DNA of 14,497 nucleotides from Paramecium sonneborni. Lineage: Eukaryota > Ciliophora > Oligohymenophorea > Peniculida > Parameciidae. The stretch covers positions 116,553 through 131,049 of the forward strand of contig CAJJDN010000075.1 in the NCBI GenBank assembly GCA_905182985.1. The letters are read 5' to 3'. Below the pieces are notes generated by a model that saw nothing but the letters and a program-made list of their open reading frames with translations, ran no database searches and was not told the origin of the DNA. Below are positions 7,723 to 14,497 of the stretch, piece after piece. The stretch's first letter is position 1; each line of letters opens with the position of its first letter. The position numbers and the translations under genes are program-made.

Positions 7723-8972
7723 TCATTTCTGGACTCTACTTAAAAGAGTGTTAGATCTTAAATATTTGTTTTCTGAATCCTCCACAGATGTCTAAAATCT
7801 TCTATTCAAGTCATTGAAAAAACTGTGATCTCTCTTTCTCTCACCATTAATTTCTTTGCCTACAAACTAACTTGATTTAGTAGAATGAGTTTTATTAGTA
7901 TCTTAAAGAATCTATTTTTTCAATATCATATACTCTTCTAAGATATTTTTAAGCCACTTCCAACATTCTTTCAAACTTATAATAAGCAAAAGGTTTTACC
8001 TTGGTTTAGCCTAAGCCTAACTCAAAGTGCAATTCATGACCATATCAACAATACACTCAACAAATTTATTCATCTAATGTTAATCATATTGATTCAATTA
8101 AGGTGATTTTTCTCTCAATACAACTGATTTGTATTGTTTGCTAATATTTTCTTTGGAATTCTTTCTGGACATTTAGACCTAGAGGTTTATTTGTGAAATT
8201 TTACATCGTGTTATAATTTGTTAATATAGGATTCTTGAGATTGAATATATTATTGTAACTCAAAAATTTTAGATTAATTTATTTAATCTTGTTCCTCAAA
8301 TTTTAATTTTTATTGCTATGATAAATTTAAATAGAAATTACTTCATTAATTTATTCAAACACTTTTTATTGATGTTACTATTAAAATAACTTTTACTCAT
8401 ATTCAAAAATTTTAGTTTTTAATGTAGAATTTTCTTTCTCCAATTATCCAAGACTTTTTAAACTCTTATGATATTATTATTCAGATTAACTAATTTGCAA
8501 TTCTAGATCATCAATTTTTTAAAGATGTCTTTTTGATGCTGAGTCTCTTTGTTATTAGTTCATTGATTAATCTTCACTAATATTCAGATGAAATTTACAT
8601 CATCATTTGCTGATTCAATTTCAATTTCTCATTCTATTCTTACAACCAGACCTAATAGTGTTCCAATTCTTCAATTCTTTTATCCTTTTCTCTCAAAATT
8701 AATAATAATTATTTATGTTCTTAACCTGAAACCTCATCGATTTGAACTTGATTGCATTTTTTCATAAACACATTCCCTTGATCTTTTTTGGTCTCACAAT
8801 AACTCTAGTTTATTTAATAATAAAATCATACTCCTTAATCATTTGAGAATTTACTATAACTACATAATACATCCTCATCTGTTGTTAATCTAATTTGTTT
8901 ATCCCATGAATATTAACTGATTGATAAAAGCAGAGCCTAACTTAATTCCTGCTTCTCTGGTGTTTTTTGCAT
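7723..8972 (-). CDS. Coiled-coil protein with compact C-terminal block
   Basis: Five or six exons give 374 residues (382 if the 7976-7999 intron is retained), running from ATG 8972 (MQKTPEKQELSQALLL) to TGA 7723-7725. Residues about 76-235 are coiled coil (EKDKRIEELEHYQVWLQEQN, LEKENSTLKTKIFEYEQKL). A Ser/Lys linker (SRKNSKENISKQYK) follows, then a Trp/Cys-containing helical block at about 266-311 (NKFVECIVDMVMNC … SLKECWKWLKNILEEYM), and a polar tail. The block looks like a conserved fold and resembles C-terminal blocks I associate with ciliate coiled-coil proteins, but I cannot name it. Four introns (8805-8831, 8577-8598, 8316-8341, 8179-8204) are each needed to keep the frame open. It is first of three minus-strand genes lying head-to-tail; the next one ends 45 bp upstream. 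No defect. Confidence 0.75.
7976..7999 (-). other. Possible intron 5, 24 nt (GTAAAA…TATAAG)
   Basis: T-rich and intron-like, but a multiple of three with no stop, so the frame stays open either way. Splicing gives AKPSLKECWKW; retention inserts eight mostly hydrophobic residues. Confidence 0.5.
8179..8204 (-). other. Intron 4, 26 nt (GTAAAA…CTCTAG)
   Basis: Length 3n+2. Removal joins YINKLQHD to VQMSRKNSKENISK and avoids a TGA further on. Confidence 0.8.
8316..8341 (-). other. Intron 3, 26 nt (GTAATT…TCATAG)
   Basis: Removal joins FEQINE to QQKLKFEEQDQINQ and continues the coiled coil; the unspliced frame loses it. Confidence 0.8.
8577..8598 (-). other. Intron 2, 22 nt (GTAAAT…ATTAG)
   Basis: Length 3n+1. 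Removal joins KLNQQMM to IEDQSMNQQQRDS and avoids a TGA. Confidence 0.8.
8805..8831 (-). other. Intron 1, 27 nt (GTATGA…AACTAG)
   Basis: Contains an in-frame TGA. Removal joins SNDQG to SYCETKKDQGN. Confidence 0.8.
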
Positions 8973-9017
8973 ACTTATAATATTTATATTTGAAAATTTA
9001 ATAATTGTTAACGTTTA

Positions 9018-9859
9018 TCATTTACCAAATCTATAAGGAATTTAAGAAAGCAATGATCCTGAGACCAATTCAGCTTTCCTATTTTAAAAGCTTTATTGCA
9101 CAATTTTCAAAAAATCAAAATGTGTAGTTCCTATATTATAAAGTAAAAAAAATACTTGGAGAGCAACTAAATATTCTAGCTTATTCCTCATCTTTTTAAG
9201 TTTAACAATTTAAATCAAAAGATTATTCTTTATTAATTCTTTAAATCATTTTTTTGTATTTGCAACATTTAGATTTGTCTACTTGATTGTAAATCTTTCT
9301 TCATTAATTGTATTATATCTAATTTTAAGTTTATTCCATATATTTAATTTTTTTCTCTTTTGCTGATATTAATAAAACCGACAAATCATTTAATTTATAC
9401 GATATTTATGTAATTTCTACATTCAGCTTATTGTTTGTCATATTTAAAGTATAAATTTAAAGATCTTTGACTTCATAATATTTTTTTAATTTTAATACTA
9501 ATTCACTCAATTCTCGATATAATTTTTCTGTTTCTTTTAACTCTTCATTTACTGAGCCTTTAGTTTTTTAATTAGATTAACAATTTTCACTCAATATTCT
9601 ATCATTCTTAAACCTCATTATTAATAACTACATTTATTTATTCTTATCTTGCTTCTTTAACAATCAAAATTGCATTTATGATATCTTTAATATCTGAATT
9701 AATGCTTAACTTTAAAATCTCCTCAAAATCATGATTAAATAATTTTGTCCACAATTTTAACAAAACTTATTTACATTCTTCCTTTTCTTATTTTAGAGTT
9801 TATATTTCATTCTAGAGTTCATGAAATGTGTAGTCATTTATATCTGGTGTAGTAATCAT
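9018..9859 (-). CDS. Coiled-coil protein gene with one in-frame TGA
   Basis: From ATG 9859 (MITTPDINDYTFHELQNEIQ) the frame, spliced at 9607-9631, runs 177 codons to TGA at 9301-9303. The same frame then continues 85 codons through a second intron (9131-9155) to TGA 9018-9020, ending SGSLLSQIPYRFGK. Total spliced length is 792 nt, an exact multiple of three. The N-terminal half is helical (ETEKLYRELSELVLKLKKYY), and coiled-coil character returns beyond the TGA. Around the stop another frame also reads as coiled coil (QLMKKDLQSSRQIQMLQ), so two compensating indels are an alternative. So are two weak introns of 20 nt (GTC…CAG) and 28 nt (GTT…AAG). Truncation, readthrough and pseudogene cannot be separated here. 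It lies 31 bp downstream of the gene at 9891 and 45 bp upstream of the one starting at 8972. No family recognised. Confidence 0.6.
9131..9155 (-). other. Intron, 25 nt (GTATTT…ATATAG)
   Basis: Canonical ends. Removal joins ARIFSCSP to TTHFDFLKIVQQSFQ and gives the natural end at 9018. It lies downstream of the in-frame TGA yet is intact. Confidence 0.7.
9607..9631 (-). other. Intron, 25 nt (GTAGTT…TTTAAG)
   Basis: Length 3n+1. Removal joins EARQEQIN to NDRILSENCQSNQK and avoids a TGA. Confidence 0.65.
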
Positions 9860-10054
9860 AATTAACAAATATTATATATATTGTATTTTTTCATAATTGC
9901 TGGAATCTAGACTCCATAGGAAATTTACCCTAGATAATCTTCTTTAAACGCTTCTTGGAGTCTTAGTTTACACACAACATTGAATAATAAGCATTAAACA
10001 AAAAAGATCGACTTTTGTACTCTTTCACTTTCTGTCTATTCTAATGTTCACTTC

Positions 10055-10076
10055 CTTAAATATGAGCCAATATTAC
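10055..10076 (-). other. Intron, 22 nt (GTAATA…TTTAAG)
   Basis: Length 3n+1. Removal joins INNQIKKVR to SEHQNRQKVKEYKS and avoids a TGA. Confidence 0.7.
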
Positions 10077-10312
10077 GAACTTTTTTTATTTAATTATTTA
10101 TCATCTCAATTTGTTATTTAGATTATTCTTACACTTGAGGATTTGCATTTTACATTAGATTATTAATAGCCAATTATCTATTCCTATTTATCATGTATAA
10201 ACTATATGGTAGCTTAACACCATTGTAAATAAATAATGATTCTTGTTATGAAGTCAATGGTGTACTCTATTTTTCAGGCTATTGCTAATTCTTAACTTTA
10301 TGAAATTATTTT

Positions 10313-10340
10313 CTGTTCAAAATAATTATAAATGATATAC
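10313..10340 (-). other. Intron, 28 nt (GTATAT…GAACAG)
   Basis: Removal joins SYSQYK to KQFHKVKNQQQPEKQ and avoids a TGA in the upstream frame. The acceptor is CAG. Confidence 0.65.
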
Positions 10341-11054
10341 TTATATTAAGAATAACTCTATTGTAAATCTTATAATTCTTTAAATTTCTCATCTCTACTT
10401 TTATTTTACAGAAGAATTTTTGGAGAAACTTCGAGACTGCTTAAGCTTATTTTACTACCTTTTCTAAACTTTTTAGGAATTTCATGAAATGATTACTAAG
10501 TCTTATGATTATGTTAAACTTTATGTTAATTTTATCTGGTTGTCATAAAAACATCAGGCAATTGAAATGATCTTTGACGTTATTCTTCAAATTATATTTT
10601 TAATTATGGTTGCCCATGCATAGAGTTACTCTAGAATCGCCATTTATTTTTTATGGCTTGTATATTCTGGTTGTCAGTGTCAGAGAGTTGAAAGTAATCA
10701 CCACAATGATTCATTATATAATTAATATTACAAATTTTGAATAGATTTTCTTCAAATTTGAGCCATCTGCTTCTTGCAATGAATTATTATATGCAAATTA
10801 TTTCTGTGAAAGGGATTCAACCTTAATAACTCATCAGATTTAGAGTAGCATGTTTTTATTTATTCAATTGGACTACAGATTTCTCGTAAAGAAAAAGGTG
10901 ACATGGCTTCTGGCTCATTCTAACATTTATGTTCATAAGATTTGATATGATGTCTCACATTTTCGAAATAGCTTTATTATTTCTGTGTAGGATCAGTTAT
11001 TTGAAGTTCAATTTATTCGAGATACTCATTGATTCTTTATTCGATTGAATTCAT

Positions 11055-11318
11055 ATCAAATTGTGAACAAGATAAAGATATTAATATACATATAAATGGC
11101 CTGCATTTTGGATAAATTCATAATTAAAGTACGAGATATTTCTCTAATTTGATACTTATTAATATATCATAAATAATTTAGGTTCATTATCTAATGTAAA
11201 GGAGTGACAATTATTTGTATTGAGGATAACAACCAACTTTTTACCTATATATGATACAATATAAATAATTTATATCAATACTTATATATACTTATTGTTA
11301 TAAGTATAAATAGTAAAG
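11055..11318. promoter_or_regulatory. 264-bp divergent promoter region
   Basis: Separates the starts of the minus-strand gene at 11054 and the plus-strand gene at 11319. It contains TATATA-rich tracts (around 11265-11310) and a near-palindromic TTATTGTTATAA. A shared promoter zone is inferred from orientation; no defined element is recognised. Confidence 0.4.
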
Positions 11319-11852
11319 ATGAAAAAGAAGAACTATGATGAGGACATTAGATTCAAAGTCAAACAGAGATATGCAACAATATCTGAATGGGCATTTAAAA
11401 CTCTAGAATCTGAAAGAGTACCAGAAGCAAGAGCTAAGTCATTATATAGTGGGGCAATAAAGATTTAAAATCAAGATATGTATTCGTTCCATTAACCGTA
11501 TAAACAAGTTAAAATATTTAGATCTAAGAGTATAGATACAAAGAAACCAAGACTTGTCTTATTGTAATAGTCTACAAAATAACATTAATAAAAAATTAAT
11601 AGGAAATTGATTGATCCTCATTAAGTTACAAGATCACTTGATTAATCTGATATAGCATATTCTTAAACAAATACAGCATAGAAAAGAGCTTCGTCAAATT
11701 AAAGATTAAATAAATAATTTTAGGCAATCCATAATAAAATGAAATAAATTTTAGATTCCTACAAAAATAGAGAACGAGTATTGTTAAAATATATAGCTTC
11801 TTTGTAATAAGAGATCATCAACCTCAAATAAACTCAAAATTATACGATTTGA
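11319..11852 (+). CDS. Small basic protein, unrecognised
   Basis: Single-exon frame of 177 residues from ATG 11319 (MKKKNYDEDIRFKVKQRYAT) to TGA 11850-11852, with no internal TGA. The product is strongly basic and Gln-rich, with many TAA/TAG Gln codons. Residues about 1-45 look folded and helical (ISEWAFKTLESERVPEARAK). The middle is polar (FRSKSIDTKKPRLV, with possible phosphorylation sites) and the last 45 residues look like a coiled coil (MKQILDSYKNRERVLLKYIA, SLQQEIINLKQ). No family is recognised and no signal peptide or membrane segment is seen. The next gene starts only 55 bp downstream in the same direction. The sequence looks intact, with purine-rich coding-strand composition. Confidence 0.75.
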
Positions 11853-11907
11853 ATATTATTTTTTTCCTCCTTTGTAATTTATTTATTTCATAAACTTGGA
11901 ATTAAAA

Positions 11908-13049
11908 ATGTCAGAAAGTGTCAAAAGGAATGTTAAATCATTTACGCCTTACGTTGCAAAACCGTCAGATATTCCTTCGGTTGAAGCATCAATGGATCCC
12001 CTAAGATAGTTTAAACCATTTTTTTAAGTGCAAAGTTCAAATGATCCTTAGGTCTAATAGATGTCAACTGATCATCAGCCCTTATTTTTCAATACTCCTT
12101 TTAACTTTGATATTTCTTAAAAAGTCTCATTAGATGGAACTAATGATCATTTGCTTAACTATTAAAAAATCATAGGACTTCCTGTAAATAGCTCTCTTGA
12201 TAGTAAATCGGTGTAAAAACAACTTGATGTTTTTCAATCCTAAAGTCGCTTTTTTGCTACAAAGATGCCATTTATTTACAATTCGCCTATGTAATCCATT
12301 TATCCTTATTTACATTCCCAGTATTAAAATGAATTACCTCGCTATTCTAATCAGAGTCTAGATAAATAGGTTAAACAAAATTAAACTAATGTTTCTTAAT
12401 TATTTGTTTTCAAACCTCCTTCTTAATCATAAGAATAATAAGATTTCAATTAGATTCCTTTTAATAATAAACAAGAAAAATGGTTAAGGCGTGTTAGCTC
12501 ATGTGAAAGCATTGATTTAAAAGTTAAAGAAAACAGTTAGAAACAGCTTAATAAAGTCGATAATCAATTAAAGATAGAAAAACGCATTAGAAAAAGAATT
12601 TCAGTGTAAGAGAGTTCTGATTCTTATAAAGTCTAACGCAAATAGAAGGGGCCTAAAGTTAATGATACCAAAAATATCACTAAAAATTTCTCAAAAGCCA
12701 TTATTTCTTATATCCTAAACAATGAAGAATTAATTTAAAAACTCATAACACCAGATTAATTTGAAAGTTTTATTGCTTTATTAAAGAATAAAAAAAATGC
12801 AATGACTAATATCAAATAGCTTCGTGATTTGTGGGTAGAAAATGGTAAGAATCCTGAATTTAATAAGATGTTTCGAATCATTAGGTATTTTTAAATTTAT
12901 TATTAAGCCAATACTTTCTAAAAAATTAGGCAGTTCCATACGTTTATAATTCGAGAATTTCCAATACAGCTTGGCATCTCAAATATAGATATAATTTATT
13001 GAGAGCACTGAAAGAACCTGAAAACTTTAAATTTATTAAAGATATATGA
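11908..13049 (+). CDS. Protein with probable ciliate-specific C-terminal domain
   Basis: Two exons (11908-12884, 12908-13049) give 372 residues from ATG 11908 (MSESVKRNVKSFTPYVAKPS) to TGA 13047-13049. Residues 1-200 are low-complexity, rich in Pro, Ser, Gln, Phe and Asn (MPFIYNSPMQSIYPYL, FVFKPPSQSQ) and probably disordered. A basic stretch follows (IEKRIRKRISVQ, about 223-236). From about 257 to the end comes a dense, well-formed domain: NFSKAIISYILNNEE, LLKNKKNAMTNIKQLRDLW, MFRIISQYFLKNQAV, YVYNSRISNTAWHLKYRYNL and LLRALKEPENFKFIKDI. This pattern resembles a C-terminal domain I associate with many ciliate proteins of unknown function; I cannot give a name, and a search is needed. The intron is essential: unspliced, the frame stops at 13000 and loses the motif. 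G+C looks slightly higher than in neighbours. Intact. Confidence 0.85.
12885..12907 (+). other. Intron, 23 nt (GTATTT…ATTAAG)
   Basis: Length 3n+2. Splicing joins FRII to SQYFLKNQAVPYVYNSR, completing the C-terminal domain. The acceptor is AAG. Confidence 0.85.
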
Positions 13050-13777
13050 TTATCTTAGATTTAATTAATTAATATTATATATATTTCATTTTCTTTATTA
13101 TTACAAATAAAACTTATTTTTATAAATCTTCTTTATTTAAACACAATATATCTCTTATTCTATCTGCGCTTTTTCTTTAAACTTTCAAAACTTTCTAGCA
13201 AATCACCAATACACACATTTTATAAATATATATTTCATATTTAATTGTTTCTTTGCATAAATAAATCTCCTAAAATATAATAAAGCAATTTGAATATATT
13301 ATTTTATTGAAACAATAATATTATTATATAATTTATGGTCTATCTAAAATACTTAAAAACACTCATAAAATTTAAGTTATAACTTCAAATATTAAATAAT
13401 TATATATTTAAAAAGACATTAAGAAAGAACTCTTATAGAAATGATAAAACAAATGCAAACCAAAATTTTTGATTTGAAATAGTATTTAAATAATTATAAA
13501 TAAATAGGGGTAGATGACCCAAGATAAAACAGACCTACAATAAAATGGAATTAAAAAAAACACTGAATAATTATCAATATTATAAATCTAACATTCATTT
13601 AAAAATAATTAAGAAATATCTTATTCTTTACATAACTAATATTAAGAATATCTATTCTATAGCTAATTGTTAAAGTCCTTATAAATTAGGCTATAATTAT
13701 AAAGCGAGTATATTACTTTAATATTCTTTTTCGTAATAATTCTGTATTATAAGAATTATTAACATAATCTTGCAAAA
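13050..13777. other. 728-bp gene-poor AT-rich stretch
   Basis: Sequence after the end of the 11908 gene. On the minus strand around 13100-13215 a short frame reads ESFESLKKKRRQNKR, but it has no clear start and its continuation is antisense to the neighbouring gene. GGGGTAGATGACCC near 13507 is an isolated GC-richer spot with a 4-bp stem. No RNA gene, telomere repeat or mobile element is recognised. Confidence 0.45.
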
Positions 13778-14497
13778 ATGTAGGTTGAAATTAAAATACA
13801 TAATAAAAGATATTACAGTTCATCATTTGCTGCAATAAGATATAAAATTGAGCCAAGCCAAACATTTTCTTTAAGGATAAAAATGTAAAGGCCATCAATA
13901 TTAAAAATCAATAAGTAATTAGTTTAATTTCAATGATATTCGATTATTAATTTAAACTATTTAGATTTAAGTATGAAAAATAAGAGAAGATAAAGATGAA
14001 TAAGTTTATGAGTAATGAAAGAAAGATTAATAGATTTGTTCTTATTATTTAGGAAGAATCAAAGAAATTGATAACCAATCTCAATTAAATAATAAATTTA
14101 AGCTGTTGAGAATGAGAGACGGAATTACAAATGAAATATTAGAGTACATATTGTTTGAACTAATTTAAGTTTATGAAATTGATTATACTATTTATTGTAT
14201 CCAAAAATGACAGTTTTTCAATGAATTATTATTATTATTCTTAATAGTTTGGTAAATAGAAAACTAGTAAAAGATCAAATGTTATATTGTAAAAGACAAG
14301 GAGATTAAGAAACTTTATGGATATACTATGTTTGAGTCATATTATTAAATTGTGGACAGTATTTGTTAAACCATATTTGATTATATTTCATCAATACTAT
14401 GGATGTAAATAAATCAGTAGAAGATAAATATGATAATTTATGGAGAAATATAATCAAGATAATATTGAAGTACATAAAGGATTATCTATAAAGGTAT
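13778..14497 (+). pseudogene. Damaged unrecognised gene, runs off the window
   Basis: ATG 13778 begins a convincing basic frame (MQVEIKIHNKRYYSSSFAAI … TFSLRIKMQRPSIL) that meets TGA near 13932. Downstream pieces in other frames continue the same purine-rich coding character: FKLFRFKYEKQEKIKMNKFM, then GRIKEIDNQSQLNNKFKLLR with MRDGITNEILEYILFEL, then IVKDKEIKKLYGYTMFESYY and finally MDVNKSVEDKYDNLWRNIIK open to the window end. Joining them needs 1-nt additions at T or A runs near 13928-13931, 14023-14030 and 14381-14390. One TGA (14208-14210) sits inside an otherwise continuous frame (IYCIQK before, QFFNELL after). No family is recognised. Decay is favoured over sequencing error because an in-frame TGA accompanies the indels. 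The 3' end is outside the window. Confidence 0.55.

Larger units (their letters stand above)
9891..11054 (-). pseudogene. Unrecognised gene with two apparent 1-nt deletions
   Basis: ATG 11054 begins a convincing frame (MNSIEQRINEYLEQIELQ … SPFSLREICSPIEQIK) to about 10825. It then appears to move by one base at the AA of 10824-10830 into FAYNNSLQEADGSNLKKIY. A second shift at the T-run 10731-10738 (minus-strand TTT) leads into NHCGDYFQLSDTDNQNIQ. From there the frame is open through FHEIPKKFRKGSK and FKELQDLQQSYSQYK. Introns at 10313-10340 and 10055-10076 follow, and the gene ends MESRFQQL at TGA 9891-9893. Adding two bases makes the spliced length an exact multiple of three (about 371 residues). 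The middle is polar and Gln/His-rich; ESLFIYNGVKLPYSLYMI and a coiled segment (SKQQIEMINNQIKK) follow. No family recognised. It starts divergently from the gene at 11319. Recent pseudogene or sequencing error are both possible. Confidence 0.6.

Noticed and set aside
13505..13522. GGGGT run that could suggest telomeric sequence
   Set aside because: Occurs once, with no tandem G4T2/G3T3 repeats.
13658..13695. TA-bounded segment with TATAGCTA and GCTATA ends, resembling a ciliate internal eliminated sequence
   Set aside because: The implied length of about 36 nt is in a size range rarely used in Paramecium, the right end matches poorly, and it lies in noncoding sequence, so nothing tests excision.
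1..14497. tRNA, rRNA, transposase, reverse transcriptase or CRISPR array
   Set aside because: No cloverleaf-like segment with conserved T-loop, no catalytic motif and no spaced repeat was seen on either strand.

Overview
The window reads as nuclear DNA of a ciliate, most likely Paramecium or a close relative. The sequence is strongly AT-rich. Long protein-like frames appear only when TAA and TAG are read as glutamine and TGA as the sole stop. Frames are joined by very short introns of 22-28 nt, mostly starting GTA and ending TAG or AAG. Genes are packed tightly on both strands, with intergenic gaps of 31 to about 150 bp in places. The genus is an inference; the code and introns are seen directly.

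Left part (1-5000): a 1281-bp stretch occurs twice in direct orientation (1406-2686 and 2688-3968), separated by one N at 2687. This looks like two overlapping contig ends placed side by side, so genes in it are listed twice but are probably single. The repeat holds a small minus-strand gene whose protein begins MGC, and the start of a long plus-strand coiled-coil gene that continues to 4985. That coiled-coil gene carries in-frame TGAs and several frameshifts and is called a pseudogene, or badly sequenced. Upstream (1-1405) there is only a weak 209-codon open frame.

Middle (5000-9000): three genes that read cleanly after splicing. They are an SF-assemblin (5138-5996, minus), which builds the striated rootlet fibres of basal bodies, an unrecognised coiled-coil protein (6508-7584, plus), and a coiled-coil protein with a compact C-terminal block (7723-8972, minus).

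Right part (9000-14497): two minus-strand genes lie head-to-tail behind the previous one. The first (9018-9859) is interrupted by a single TGA and the second (9891-11054) needs two 1-nt corrections. Then come two clean plus-strand genes: a small basic protein (11319-11852) and a protein with a well-formed, probably ciliate-specific C-terminal domain (11908-13049). After a 728-bp gene-poor stretch, a damaged plus-strand gene (13778 onward) runs off the window.

Most recognisable products are coiled-coil proteins, one of them a known basal-body cytoskeletal protein, but nothing shows that the genes act in one pathway. The most notable feature is the contrast between five clean genes (about 4.7 kb of coding sequence with no defect) and four neighbours carrying in-frame TGAs or 1-nt shifts. 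No bacterial-type operon, CRISPR array, rRNA, tRNA or transposon was recognised.
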